From Bythopirellula sp. (GTDB lineage: Bacteria > Planctomycetota > Planctomycetia > Pirellulales > Lacipirellulaceae), in contig JANQQA010000063.1 of assembly GCA_028285205.1 (NCBI GenBank), positions 1 through 35,039 of the forward strand: a stretch of 35,039 bases of DNA, given 5' to 3'. The translations under genes and the position numbers were made by a program. This document shows, piece by piece, positions 1-9,066 of the stretch (position 1 is the stretch's first letter; each line of letters begins with the position of its first letter). The notes below the pieces were generated by a model that worked only from the letters and a program-made list of their open reading frames with translations, ran no database searches and was not told the origin of the DNA.

Positions 1-248
1 CGGAGGCGATCAGCATTCGGAAACGTCCCCACGAAAGTAGTTCTCGCCGAGTACGGGTGCATCACAACCGCAATGGGCGCGTTAGTAAGCGAGTCGTCCC
101 AAATCACCTGCGTCCGCAAATCAAGCGGCCCATCGCTATCGCTGCTGATCGAGGATTTGTAGGTAAAGAAGTCGTTGACCTCGGCAGCACGGCCCATCGG
201 GGAGAGGAGGCAAACGCAGATCGTGCAAAGTCCGAACCTTGACCGCAT
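1..248 (-). CDS. secreted protein, 5' end only (possible alpha/beta hydrolase)
   Basis: An open minus-strand frame starts with ATG at 246-248 and runs without a stop off the left edge, giving about 82 residues. It begins MRSRFGLCTICVCLLS followed by PMGRAAEVNDFF, which reads as a signal peptide with a likely AxA-type cleavage near RAA. The mature part continues with a region including VIWDDSLTNAPIAVVMHPYS. A strand running into an HPY or HGY turn resembles the first core strand of secreted alpha/beta hydrolases or prolyl-oligopeptidase-like esterases, but the nucleophile elbow would lie outside the window, so the function is a guess. No strong Shine-Dalgarno sequence is visible (weak GAGA about 14 bases upstream). 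The gene is divergent from the PVC cytochrome gene. Confidence 0.6.
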   Translation of the reverse strand, partial: MRSRFGLCTICVCLLSPMGRAAEVNDFFTYKSSISSDSDGPLDLRTQVIWDDSLTNAPIAVVMHPYSARTTFVGTFPNADRL

Positions 249-595
249 CGTTGTCGAAATCTCAGTGGGAATGAAAGCGAGACCCGGAGCATGCCGACGC
301 CGTGCTCACCGGGTGGTGGATTGTACTTTGTCCGCCACGCCTGCCATGATAATGTCCGCAGGCCGTCAATCGCGACAGAATTCTGCGATGCTGCCGCGAC
401 GCCCAACGGCTCCACGTTAAAGAAGTTGCCTTATCGTCGACTCTCAAGTGTCATAAGTTGTTGCGAAGCAGCAGTTTAGATATTGAAGGACGCCGAAGTT
501 GAAGTAACCAATCGGACGGCCTCCTGGTACACTAAGGCGTAAGAGGCTGCTTCGGCGGCCCACGAAACGAGATTAGGCCAGCGAGGTGTCGATTG
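249..595. other. divergent intergenic region
   Basis: This spacer separates the left-edge secreted gene from the PVC cytochrome gene. Short frames here have no ribosome binding site, signal peptide or recognisable motif. The only signal I can point to is an extended -10-like box near 525-533, listed separately. Confidence 0.5.
525..533 (+). promoter_or_regulatory. possible extended -10 promoter element
   Basis: TGGTACACT matches the TGnTAnnnT extended -10 pattern and lies about 63 bases upstream of the ATG at 596. There is no good -35 box at the usual spacing, so this is a weak call. Confidence 0.25.
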
Positions 596-3500
596 ATGAA
601 GTATGGTTTGCAACTGATCGCATTTCTCGCGTTGGTTGGCTCGGTGATCGCGGGCGATCTACCGCAAGGGGTCGAAAACACCCAGAATCCCGCAGACGTT
701 TCGCTGACGCCCGAGGAATCGCTTGGCCGTATTCAAGTGCCCGAAGGATTCCACGTCACGTTGTTCGCCGGCGAGCCAGACATTCGCCGTCCGATCGCCT
801 TCGACTTTGATGATCGGGGCCGACTGTGGGTCGTGGAGAACTATTCGCACCCGAACTGGCAAGCGGAGAACGCTACCGACCGAGTCATCATTCTGGAAGA
901 CACCGATCACGACGGTGAATTCGACGTCCGAAAAGTCTTTTGGGACCAGGGGCGGTACCTGACCGGCATTGCGATCGGGCACGGCGGGGTGTGGTTAGCG
1001 AATACCCCGGAGCTCGTCTTTATTCCGGACAGGAATCACGACGATGTTCCCGACAGTGAACCCGTAGTCATGCTCGACGGGTTTCAGATTTCCACGAACA
1101 ACGTTCTCAACAATTTTCATTGGGGCCCCGACGGATGGCTTTACGGCGCGATTGGGCTGTCGTCGAAGTCGCTGGTTGGCAAACCGGGTTCACCCGCCCA
1201 GCAACGGACACCGATCACAAGGGGGATCTGGCGATTTCACCCAATTTCGCATCGCTTCGAGAAGGTAGCAGAGGGGATGGTGAATCCCTGGGGCGCCGAC
1301 TTCAACGAATACGGAGATCTTATCACCACCAATACGGTCATCGCTCATCTCTGGCACATCGTGCCCGGGATGTACTGCGCCCGCCGTGCCGCTGAGCGTG
1401 ACAATCCGTTCGCGTACGACCGCATCCAGTCCATCGCGAATCATCTGCACTGGGGCGGCGGCAACTGGCAAAGCTCGCGAAATCCCAGCAGCCAGAAGCG
1501 GAAGCAACGCCCAAAGGAGTCATCAGTCGCGGCAGCGGAAACGGAAACTCACGCCCACGACGACCAATACCATCGACATTCCGTAAGTGGTGGAGGACAC
1601 GCACACTGCGGCGGCATGATCTACCTCGGTGATAACTGGCCGGAGCAATATCGCGGTACGTTTTTCACCAACAATCTTCACGGCAATCGCGTGAACAACG
1701 ACCACTTGGTGCCACGACGGTCGACTTACGTTGGTGAGCATGCCCCCGACTTTCTGTTTGGAAACGACCCGTGGTTTCGCGGGATGAGCATCAAGTACGG
1801 ACCGGACGGGGGTGTGTATGTCTCCGATTGGCATGACTACGGTGAATGCCACGATAGCGACGGCAGTCATCGCACTTCGGGGCGAATCTACAAAGTGGTC
1901 TACGGCGAAGCTCAACAGCTCGAGTTCGACCTTCAGAACTACTCAAACCTGGAACTCGTCGAACTTCAAGACCATCCCAATGAATGGTTCGTACGACACG
2001 CCAGAAGGATACTTCACGAAAGACACGCGCGCGGAGAGCAAGTCGCTGACGCACGCATGCAGCTGCTGCGCTCGATCGAGCAGAGTGACGCCGACGAACT
2101 CCATCGACTTAGGGCATTGTGGGCGTTACAGCCACTTGACCAGCAACACGCGTGCGAGGTGTTGCTTCGTGAAGGTGATCAGAGCGAACACCTCCGACGA
2201 TGGGCGCTTCGATTGGTTGCGGACCGCAGCGATTGCGATATGAGTTTCTCCGACAGCGCAAATCGAAACTGGGTGCCAGCGCGCCGCCAGCAACAACTGC
2301 TGTCACTCGCCGGTTCGGACCCCTCGGCCAAGGTTCGCCTCGAACTAGCATGCACTCTGCAGCGACTTGCCCCAAAACACCGGCTACAATTGGCCACTCA
2401 GTTGTTGACTCATCCCGCAGATGCGACCGACCCGTACCTTCCGCTGATGATCTGGTACGGTCTGGAACCGGCTGTTGCTGAGCACGTCGATGAGGCACTT
2501 CAGGTCGCAACAAGTTCTCAGATCCCAGTGGTGCGGCAATACATCGCCCGACGTATCGCCGATATGCAGCCAGCGCCGCTGGAGGCGATCGTCGAGGCGG
2601 CACTTGACGCCGACGACCGAGTTGCTGCCGATCTACTCATGGGCATGACTCAATCGTTAACGGTGCGAGGCAGCCAGCAAGCCCCAGCATCATGGAGTCA
2701 GCTCCATGTGCGACTTCAGGACGCCGACTCGGACGAACTTCGATCCGTGGGACTGCAGCTGTCCTTGATCTTTGGCGATCAAGACGTGATTGCACGTATG
2801 CGGCAGATCGTCATGAATCAAGCGGACAACCTGACCGATCGTCAAAGCGCACTGCGTTCGCTGCTGAAAATTGATGGCGGCCTCACAGCAACGCAGCTTC
2901 ACACCCTGGTCAGCACGGATGACCTACTTCGCACCGACGCCCTCATCGCGCTGATGCAAACCAATGACGAGACGACCGCGCAAGTTCTCTTGCAACAATT
3001 CCCCAGCCTGTCGATCGAGGACAGGCGTAGTGCCGTTTCCGTCCTGGCGACGCGCAGGCAGTTCGCCGCAGCGCTGTTGAACGCCATCGACCAAGGTATT
3101 GTATCGCGGGGGGACGTCTCCGCGTTCGCCCTGCAACAGCTGCGGTCGTTCCAAGATTCCGATCTGCAACAACAAATTGCCAACATCTGGTTTGACGATG
3201 ACACTTCAGCACGCAAGGCCGACGAGATCCTACGCCTCAACAAGCTTATGACCGTTGAGTACCTGCAGTCAGGCGATGCTGCCGCCGGCCGCGCCATTTT
3301 CGATCGCACTTGCTCGAAGTGCCACACGCTGTTCGGCGAGGGAGGCACCATCGCGCCCGATCTGACGGGTTCAGGTCGCAAGCAGGCCGACTATATCATT
3401 CGCAACCTCATCGACCCCAACGAACAAATCGACGCGGCCTATCGGTTGACCACCGTCGTGACGGTGGATGGACGGCTCTTCAATGGCTTCATCGTCCAGC

Positions 3501-3706
3501 AGGACGATCACGGCATCACCGTCCGCACGCAGGATACAACCGTGAAACTTGATATGAAGGATGTCGAAGATGTGGCCAACTCTGGTGTCTCGATGATGCC
3601 GGAAGGCATGTTGGGCACGTTAACCGACGAAGAGATTCGTGACCTGTTGGTATATCTCGCCAGTGACGATCAGGTATCCCCGCAAGCACACAGCTTGGCA
3701 CGCTAA
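596..3706 (+). CDS. PVC-type heme-binding CxxCH protein (dehydrogenase-like propeller, HEAT-like repeats, cytochrome c)
   Basis: This large exported protein has about 1036 residues. A signal peptide (MKYGLQLIAFLALVGSVIAG) is followed by a propeller of the planctomycete membrane-bound dehydrogenase type, roughly residues 45-435, with repeated Gly/Trp/Asp motifs such as FDFDDRGRLWVVENYSHPNW. An alpha-helical HEAT-like stretch covers about 450-880. A C-terminal cytochrome c domain has CSKCH at about 906-910 and the candidate Met ligand in VSMMPEGMLG. The propeller contains a His-rich insert near residues 310-340, ending in GGGHAHCGG. Start choice: TTG at 593 is in frame, but ATG at 596 gives the natural signal peptide, with a GAGG-like site near 583. 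The family is widespread in Planctomycetes and Verrucomicrobia and is thought to be periplasmic and redox-active; the substrate is unknown. The next gene is convergent. Confidence 0.9.
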   Translation: MKYGLQLIAFLALVGSVIAGDLPQGVENTQNPADVSLTPEESLGRIQVPEGFHVTLFAGEPDIRRPIAFDFDDRGRLWVVENYSHPNWQAENATDRVIILEDTDHDGEFDVRKVFWDQGRYLTGIAIGHGGVWLANTPELVFIPDRNHDDVPDSEPVVMLDGFQISTNNVLNNFHWGPDGWLYGAIGLSSKSLVGKPGSPAQQRTPITRGIWRFHPISHRFEKVAEGMVNPWGADFNEYGDLITTNTVIAHLWHIVPGMYCARRAAERDNPFAYDRIQSIANHLHWGGGNWQSSRNPSSQKRKQRPKESSVAAAETETHAHDDQYHRHSVSGGGHAHCGGMIYLGDNWPEQYRGTFFTNNLHGNRVNNDHLVPRRSTYVGEHAPDFLFGNDPWFRGMSIKYGPDGGVYVSDWHDYGECHDSDGSHRTSGRIYKVVYGEAQQLEFDLQNYSNLELVELQDHPNEWFVRHARRILHERHARGEQVADARMQLLRSIEQSDADELHRLRALWALQPLDQQHACEVLLREGDQSEHLRRWALRLVADRSDCDMSFSDSANRNWVPARRQQQLLSLAGSDPSAKVRLELACTLQRLAPKHRLQLATQLLTHPADATDPYLPLMIWYGLEPAVAEHVDEALQVATSSQIPVVRQYIARRIADMQPAPLEAIVEAALDADDRVAADLLMGMTQSLTVRGSQQAPASWSQLHVRLQDADSDELRSVGLQLSLIFGDQDVIARMRQIVMNQADNLTDRQSALRSLLKIDGGLTATQLHTLVSTDDLLRTDALIALMQTNDETTAQVLLQQFPSLSIEDRRSAVSVLATRRQFAAALLNAIDQGIVSRGDVSAFALQQLRSFQDSDLQQQIANIWFDDDTSARKADEILRLNKLMTVEYLQSGDAAAGRAIFDRTCSKCHTLFGEGGTIAPDLTGSGRKQADYIIRNLIDPNEQIDAAYRLTTVVTVDGRLFNGFIVQQDDHGITVRTQDTTVKLDMKDVEDVANSGVSMMPEGMLGTLTDEEIRDLLVYLASDDQVSPQAHSLAR

Positions 3707-3718
3707 GTCGCTCGACTG

Positions 3719-3736
3719 TTTTCGGTGCGCCGAAAA
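3719..3736. terminator. possible bidirectional terminator hairpin
   Basis: TTTTCGG and CCGAAAA form a perfect 7 bp stem around a TGCG loop in the 52-base gap between two convergent genes. The T and A runs are inside the stem rather than after it, so termination is plausible but not certain. Confidence 0.4.
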
Positions 3737-3758
3737 TGTGCAATCGGTTGCTCTCGGC

Positions 3759-4652
3759 TCACGGCGTCCAAACGTAACCCTGTTGCTTGCGGAATCCATC
3801 GATTTTGATTGTGCCGTTACTGGCAAGGCTCAACACGGAATAGCCGTTGTGCTCGGCTCCCGATCCCTCGATCATGGCGACTAGCGTGCAGTAGTGGATT
3901 CCGGAAATGTACTGATAGTCATTCTCGTGACTGTGCCCCTGAAAAACCGCCAGCACATTGCCCGAGGCTTCTAACATTTTTCGCACTTCAGCACATTTTT
4001 TGACGCTGTAGTGATTGCTCACATCGAGCCGCTGGTGGGCAAACACGATCGTCTTCTTGGTCGTGTTCTTCAAGTCGGCACGGAGCCATTCGACCTCGGC
4101 GGCGGGGATGTTTGGATCAGTCCACTCAAAGTTTTTCCGGCCATATGGTTCACCGTCGCTGCGAAAACATGAATCCAGCACGACGAAGTGGAATTCTCCG
4201 GAATCGAAAGAGTAGTAGGATTGCTTCTGCCCAACACCGTCGAGAAACTCTCGCTTGGTGAGTGTGTATACGCAGTGATTGCCGAGAACGTAGTGGCGAT
4301 GTCGGCAGATGTTTGCAAAGTCACGATTAATTCGCTTCAGGTACCCAAGTTCAACATCGACACTGTCAGCAGCGTCTATGAAGTCGCCGAGTTCAACGAT
4401 GAATTCTGGTTTGTGATTCCCAATTTGCTCCGCAGCTTCCATCAGCTTGTCGGGGGTTTCTTGGTAATAACGTGAGCCAGCAGGCGGCTTGTCGGCGTAG
4501 TGCAAATCGGTGACCAGCCCTACACGCAGAGTGGAATCACTCTCATTCGCGAGTACGGTTGCAGGATTCAGAGCTCCAGCAGTTAGCAACAAGGTGCCGT
4601 TGCTGAGGAACGCCCTTCGTCCAATGCGAGAGAAGTCATAGTTGGCTGTCAT
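3759..4652 (-). CDS. exported calcineurin-like metallophosphoesterase
   Basis: This 297-residue protein carries the full dinuclear metallophosphoesterase signature: D49-L-H51 in VTDLHYADK, GD at 89-90 with D93 (GDFID), GNH at 124-126, H206 in FAHQRLD, and GHSH at 239-242. The N-terminus (RIGRRAFLSNGTLLLTAGAL) is a twin-arginine-type signal, so the enzyme probably acts outside the cytoplasm on a phosphoester or phosphodiester; the substrate cannot be read from the sequence. The ATG at 4650-4652 is preceded by GAGGA at suitable spacing. It is convergent with the PVC cytochrome gene and lies about 190 bp from the same-strand Gfo/Idh/MocA gene upstream, which probably has its own transcript. Confidence 0.88.
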   Translation of the reverse strand: MTANYDFSRIGRRAFLSNGTLLLTAGALNPATVLANESDSTLRVGLVTDLHYADKPPAGSRYYQETPDKLMEAAEQIGNHKPEFIVELGDFIDAADSVDVELGYLKRINRDFANICRHRHYVLGNHCVYTLTKREFLDGVGQKQSYYSFDSGEFHFVVLDSCFRSDGEPYGRKNFEWTDPNIPAAEVEWLRADLKNTTKKTIVFAHQRLDVSNHYSVKKCAEVRKMLEASGNVLAVFQGHSHENDYQYISGIHYCTLVAMIEGSGAEHNGYSVLSLASNGTIKIDGFRKQQGYVWTP

Positions 4653-4843
4653 TTCTGCATCCTCGCGGTCCGCTCGAAATGGGAATCCGTACTTTTCGTC
4701 GGGATACGCTCCTGATCTGCTCTCAAGACGTAACTCCCATCACCCAGACACTTGTTGAGTGCCGACGTACCAACGCTAGAACTCTGAGACAGCTGCGCAC
4801 CGGTTCATTGAAGTAAGGCGAATCATGAGGGCTGTCCCGTCAC

Positions 4844-6244
4844 TCAGACGTTCATCGCCATTGGACCCCAGTTGTCGCGCGGCTCGCGCCACGCCAGGGC
4901 CGCCACGGCCGGGTCGCTGACGACCTCACCCGCCTCGCTGAGCTCGAGTTTCTTGCCCGCGCGGGCGGCCAAGTTGCCCAACTGAATGTTCGCCGTCATC
5001 GGCCCTGAATAGGAGAAGTTCGAGCGGCTGAACTCGCGAGGCTTGTCACCGCGGCACGCCATGAAGAATTCCTCGTGATGGCCGGGCGAACGTTCAAGCA
5101 ACTTCTCCGGCGTGCCAAACTCCTCGTGACGCTTCGCCGGCAGCAGGAAGGCCTCTTCCCAGTTGTCGCCGCGAACGAGCATCTTGCCCTCCGAACCGAT
5201 GACCAAGTTACCGGTCCGTGGCAGCTCTCGCTGATCGACCAGCAGTTCCTCGGGCGTTTCTGGCATATAGGGTTTGCCGTCGTTGTCGTACCCTTCATAC
5301 CAATAAGTCACGAACCCCGGGCGGTCGGTCTTTGCCCGGTAGGTCGACTTAACAACCATGCCTTTCGGATACTGATCGGTCACGGGACCTGTCATCTCAA
5401 GCGGCTCGACGGTTGCGGCGTAGCCTGGTTCCATGATGGCGTAGATGCCGTTGGTCGTATGGCAGGCCATGTCGCCCAGCGCACCAGATCCGAAGTCGAC
5501 GACCCCACGCCAGTTGAACGGGTGGTAGGCGCCCCGACCCTTTTTCTGATCCTTCGGCTTACCGGCGAAGGGTCGCATCGGCGCGGGGCCGATCCACGCT
5601 TCCCAGTCGAGCGTCTCGGGCACGGGTGTCGTGTAGGTGGGCCGATCGCCGCCCTGCGGCCAGACGGGTCGATTCGTCCACGTGTGGAACTCCTGCACGT
5701 CGCCGATCGCGCCAGCCTTGATGTACTCGTAGGCGGTCCGCCAGCCGTCTCCAGCGTTTCCGCCGTTGCCCATTTGCGTGACGACGCCTTCGTTTTTGGC
5801 GTAGGCGGCGGTCAGCAACTGAGCCTCTTTCACACTCCAGGTGAGCGGCTTCTCGGTGTAGCAGTGAATACCCATCGACACAGCGGTCATCGACGGCGCG
5901 TAGTGCGTGTGGTCGGGCGTCGAAACAAAAACGACGTCGAGCTGCTCGCCATGATTCTCGAAGAGCTTCCGCCAATCGGTGTACCCGGCGGCTTCCTTCC
6001 AGCCTTCCTTGCCATGCACGCCGCCCCATCGGGTCTTGTCGACTTCAGCGAAACCAACGCACTGTAGTCCCGCCTTGTGCGCCGCGCCTGTGTGCGCGCC
6101 ACCGCGCCCGCCGACCGCGACAAATCCGACTTGCATCTTCTCGTTTAAGCCTTGGCCGCGGACGATGCTGGGGAAGCCGAGCACCGTCGCCGCGGTGGCG
6201 AGTGAAGTGTTGGAAACAAACTGACGGCGATTGAGATTTGACAT
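4844..6244 (-). CDS. Tat-exported Gfo/Idh/MocA family oxidoreductase
   Basis: This 466-residue protein begins MSNLNRRQFVSNTSLATAAT, a twin-arginine signal. The Rossmann fold starts near residue 37 (VGFVAVGGRGGAH), and the family hallmark EKP follows at 131-133 (CYTEKPLTWS). The C-terminal half matches the GFO_IDH_MocA C-terminal domain common in planctomycetes. Family members oxidise, reduce or rearrange sugars and sugar acids using tightly bound NAD(P); Tat export carries the folded, cofactor-loaded enzyme to the periplasm. The substrate is not predictable. No clear Shine-Dalgarno site precedes the ATG at 6242-6244. A 330-residue open frame on the opposite strand within this gene is a shadow. 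Confidence 0.9.
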   Translation of the reverse strand: MSNLNRRQFVSNTSLATAATVLGFPSIVRGQGLNEKMQVGFVAVGGRGGAHTGAAHKAGLQCVGFAEVDKTRWGGVHGKEGWKEAAGYTDWRKLFENHGEQLDVVFVSTPDHTHYAPSMTAVSMGIHCYTEKPLTWSVKEAQLLTAAYAKNEGVVTQMGNGGNAGDGWRTAYEYIKAGAIGDVQEFHTWTNRPVWPQGGDRPTYTTPVPETLDWEAWIGPAPMRPFAGKPKDQKKGRGAYHPFNWRGVVDFGSGALGDMACHTTNGIYAIMEPGYAATVEPLEMTGPVTDQYPKGMVVKSTYRAKTDRPGFVTYWYEGYDNDGKPYMPETPEELLVDQRELPRTGNLVIGSEGKMLVRGDNWEEAFLLPAKRHEEFGTPEKLLERSPGHHEEFFMACRGDKPREFSRSNFSYSGPMTANIQLGNLAARAGKKLELSEAGEVVSDPAVAALAWREPRDNWGPMAMNV

Positions 6245-6637
6245 GGCTACGTCATCGTGATTAGGTGTTGAAGCGAAAAAAAGCTGGCGGACTTCGGCGC
6301 AAGTTTGCTGCAGTAACCGTTCGTCCTTCTCGGAACGGCCATCTTATCGCGATTACTGACCAATTGAAATAATTGACGAGGCAATTTTTGCAGCAGGAAA
6401 ATGTTGGATTGCCTGTCGTCGCTGATTGGGGTTGGCCAGACGAGCATAGGAATGATCTCCTTTGGACCACGTCAAAAGCATGCGGCATCACATGACCTTG
6501 CTTCTAATAGCACTTAGTTCACAGACCTCTTTGCCGACAATACAATGTTGGGTAAGCACCTGTATATGGAGAAATCCTTTACTGAGTACTACGCTCCTGA
6601 AGCAGCAGGAGCCTCATCACTTTCGGAGACCATTTGC
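6245..6637. other. divergent intergenic region
   Basis: This 393-base AT-richer spacer must hold the promoters of the oxidoreductase (minus) and the DUF1559 gene (plus). I see no confident -35/-10 pair. Its one clear structure is a GCTCCTG/CAGGAGC hairpin (6593-6599 with 6606-6612, 6-base loop) in the probable DUF1559 leader, 25 bases before the start codon. Confidence 0.5.
6593..6612 (+). promoter_or_regulatory. hairpin in DUF1559 leader
   Basis: A perfect 7 bp stem, GCTCCTG with CAGGAGC, encloses a 6-base loop. It ends 12 bases before the GGAG ribosome binding site at about 6625, close enough to influence translation or mRNA stability. No T run follows, so it is not a terminator. Confidence 0.35.
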
Positions 6638-7669
6638 ATGCTGTTTACGACACCTTCTCAGCGAAGCTGTAACAGGCGCGCAGTTGGATTCACACTCGTA
6701 GAATTGCTTGTGGTAATCGCAATCATCGGCGTGTTAGTGTCGCTTCTGCTGCCGGCAGTTCAGTCGGCGCGCGAAGCAGCTCGCCGTTCCAGCTGCTTAA
6801 ACAACCTCAAGCAAGTGGGTTTGGCGATACTGAACTACGAAAGCGCGCGGGGTACCCTCCCATACGGCACCAATCAGAATGGCCAACGAGACCCAGCGCT
6901 CACTGGAAGGAACATCTCCGCCTTCGGATTTGGCTGGTCGGCTTCGATACTCCCCTATATCGAGAGTGGGAACGCTTTTGATCAAATCAATATCGATGGC
7001 GAGCTGGGAAGTACTCGAGATAACCTGGGGGCCGGCACTCTAATCACTGCCTACGTCTGTCCTTCGAGACCCGACGAGACCGACCATTGGGCAGAATGTT
7101 GCTCTGGGTTCAACCTCGGCCCCGGGCCGACTGACGACATTCGGATCACCAGCTACGCAGGCGTGTCAGATTCCGTGGACGGATTCTTTGGAACTGCTCA
7201 GCCTGTTTCCAATGGAGACGGTGTGCTGTTCAACGCGCACGCCGTAGCGCTGAGTGAAATCACCGACGGAACGAGCAGCACCCTGATGGTTGGTGAAGTC
7301 ACTGGCGGACCAGGAAAACACCCAAGCCAAGGGTTCGCTTGGATCTCACACATGTGGGCCGGATGGAATTGCCAGGATACCGCTGATGGTCTCAACCCGT
7401 TTGGCAGCGTACCCGGAGGCAGGGACACCAGCTTGGACCCATTCGACGGGGATGGTGGCGGCAATCGCCACGGTGAGTATTTCGACGAATCGGGTTTCTC
7501 CAGCTTTCATGTCGGTGGTGTGCATTTCGCTTTTGCAGATGGTAGCGTGCATTTCCTCAATGAGGACATTCAGCAAAACGTACTTTGTGTGCGCACAACT
7601 CGCGACGGAGGAGAAACGAGTGATGGGCCATGCTATGTACGCCCGCCTGTTGGTCCACGAGCTCGGTAA
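6638..7669 (+). CDS. DUF1559 domain protein with type IV pilin-like N-terminus
   Basis: This 343-residue protein has the prepilin cleavage/methylation motif GFTLVELLVVIAIIGVLVSL starting at residue 17, followed by the planctomycete DUF1559 signature (LLPAVQSAREAARRSSCLNNLKQ). The C-terminal part includes the family's typical SFHVGGVHFAFADGSVHFL. Members are often multi-copy in planctomycetes and are thought to be pseudopilin-like surface or secretion components; the exact role is unknown. I chose the ATG at 6638 because GGAG lies about 9 bases upstream and it leaves a short basic prepilin leader. An upstream in-frame ATG at 6545 would add 31 residues with no function seen. A lipoprotein gene follows on the same strand. 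Confidence 0.9.
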   Translation: MLFTTPSQRSCNRRAVGFTLVELLVVIAIIGVLVSLLLPAVQSAREAARRSSCLNNLKQVGLAILNYESARGTLPYGTNQNGQRDPALTGRNISAFGFGWSASILPYIESGNAFDQINIDGELGSTRDNLGAGTLITAYVCPSRPDETDHWAECCSGFNLGPGPTDDIRITSYAGVSDSVDGFFGTAQPVSNGDGVLFNAHAVALSEITDGTSSTLMVGEVTGGPGKHPSQGFAWISHMWAGWNCQDTADGLNPFGSVPGGRDTSLDPFDGDGGGNRHGEYFDESGFSSFHVGGVHFAFADGSVHFLNEDIQQNVLCVRTTRDGGETSDGPCYVRPPVGPRAR

Positions 7670-7738
7670 AGAGCTCGGACAGTTCAACTTCCAGATGTTG
7701 AGAGCGTGGAGTGCCCGGAAATGATCAAGGAAGAAAAG

Positions 7739-8263
7739 ATGAACAGCAGTCGGCGATGTAAGTCGCTGCGCGCTGCCCCGGTCATCCTGCTTACGTTTAC
7801 CACCCTGCTGATAGTCGGATGCCGCGGCAAGCGCGACACGGTGGTTGTTGCAGGCAAAGTGACCTTCGACGGCAGATTGGTTTCAAATGGCGATATCCGG
7901 TTCCTGCCAACACAAGGCACGGGCGCACGGGCTTCGGGAGCGCCCATTATTGATGGTGTTTACGAAGCGAAATACAAAGGTGGCGTCCCAATTGGGACCC
8001 ATCGCGTGGTGATTCGAGCATTTATGTTGGAAGGGATCGGTTCGGCCGCCGGTTCGGGTCCAGTCGCTGAAGATCTTGTCTCCAGAGCCCCGCAGCGAAG
8101 CAAGGAGCAGCGAAAGGAGATACCACTCCCGATCTACGTTGTTGAAGGTAGAGAGCAATTCTTACCCGGGGAGTTTAATGTTCAGTCAAAGTTAGAGTTG
8201 ACTGTCACGGGCGAGAACGCGACGCAGACTGCGGATTTCGAGCTGAGCTCGAAAGGCTCTTAG
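7739..8263 (+). CDS. small lipoprotein, transthyretin/carboxypeptidase-regulatory-like fold
   Basis: This 174-residue protein has a lipoprotein signal (RAAPVILLTFTTLLIVGC) with IVGC lipobox and lipidated Cys at 28. The mature part starts with a beta-rich segment (VTFDGRLVSNGDIRFLP, then GVPIGTHRVVIRAF), the pattern of the small lipoproteins that commonly follow DUF1559 genes in planctomycetes and resemble carboxypeptidase regulatory-like domains. I chose the ATG at 7739 because AAGGAAG lies directly upstream; the in-frame ATG at 7706 gives a less typical signal. It follows the DUF1559 gene by about 70 bp and is probably co-transcribed. Its function is unknown; a partner or anchor role for the DUF1559 protein is inference. 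Confidence 0.8.
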   Translation: MNSSRRCKSLRAAPVILLTFTTLLIVGCRGKRDTVVVAGKVTFDGRLVSNGDIRFLPTQGTGARASGAPIIDGVYEAKYKGGVPIGTHRVVIRAFMLEGIGSAAGSGPVAEDLVSRAPQRSKEQRKEIPLPIYVVEGREQFLPGEFNVQSKLELTVTGENATQTADFELSSKGS

Positions 8264-8306
8264 TTCGACCAATCTGCCGCAATGCTTAGGCCTACTCCAC
8301 GATTGA

Positions 8307-8768
8307 TCAGTAGTAGGGCGGATATACGGTCGGCTCATACTCGCTGAGCGTGTATTGCGATTGCAAGAATGCGACCAAGTCGATGAGCTCTGTGACGGTC
8401 ATGACATCGTTGTAGTTGGTCATCTGCGACGCACCTTCATCGGTCGTAACTTGTTCAGCATGGTAGCGATTTGGCAGTCGATGCGACGGGTTAATTATCG
8501 ATGTCACGAGTTCCCCGTAGGTCTTAATCCGTGAGACTTCACCCCCGAGTCGCACGATGGTTTGATCGGGACTTTGACTTTCAGGGACCGTCACACCCGC
8601 AACCGTGTGACATTCGTAGCACTGGAAACTCGTAAAGAGCGTCTCCCCCTGCTTGGCATTCCCATCGGGCAGTGTAAAGCCCATGGATGACTTAGGATCG
8701 GTCCCACAACCTGCTAGTGACCCGACACCAACCAAGACGATTGCAGCTACTGCTAGACAACTTTTCAT
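8307..8768 (-). CDS. mono-heme cytochrome c lipoprotein
   Basis: This 153-residue protein starts with a lipoprotein signal ending LAGC (Cys21) and has one heme c motif, CYECH, at 50-54. A class I cytochrome c pattern follows; the distal Met is probably in SQMTNYNDVMTVTEL, and a terminal helix LIDLVAFLQSQY closes the fold. It should be anchored at the periplasmic face of a membrane and carry electrons; donor and acceptor are not evident. GGAGG sits about 8 bases before the ATG at 8766-8768. It is convergent with the lipoprotein gene and divergent from the small helical protein at 9067. Confidence 0.88.
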   Translation of the reverse strand: MKSCLAVAAIVLVGVGSLAGCGTDPKSSMGFTLPDGNAKQGETLFTSFQCYECHTVAGVTVPESQSPDQTIVRLGGEVSRIKTYGELVTSIINPSHRLPNRYHAEQVTTDEGASQMTNYNDVMTVTELIDLVAFLQSQYTLSEYEPTVYPPYY

Positions 8769-9066
8769 TGGTGTTCCTCCGCCTGAAGACCCGAAACAAC
8801 CAAATCGAATGCATCACGCAACAACTACTTTTTACGCAACTCGTGTGCCAGAACCTGCGCCCCACAATTGGCGCTGCAGCAATTCGCCGTCGTGCGTATT
8901 CGCACAGCAAGTCAACTCAGATTGTGACATAACCTCGGTCGTTGATGATGAATTGGCGTGTCCGGCCAGTGAGCGACCGGGCATATCATTTGCAGTCTTT
9001 TCTTTCTGCTGCTGGCGTAAGGCGGTCCCTTTGCACGCACAGCACACGAGCCGAAAGGAGCTTCCC
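8769..9066. other. divergent intergenic region
   Basis: This spacer of about 300 bases separates the cytochrome c lipoprotein gene from the helical protein gene. An open frame runs through it into the downstream gene, but it has no ribosome binding site and no coding-like composition. I see no repeat or convincing promoter box. Confidence 0.45.

Noticed and set aside
5075..6067. 330-codon plus-strand frame opposite the Gfo/Idh/MocA gene
   Set aside because: Antisense shadow of a GC-rich gene with clear family motifs; no start context or domain.
8653..9066. Upstream extension of the small helical protein frame
   Set aside because: It crosses the start of the divergent cytochrome gene and the intergenic region, while AAAGGAG directly before the ATG at 9067 marks the real start.
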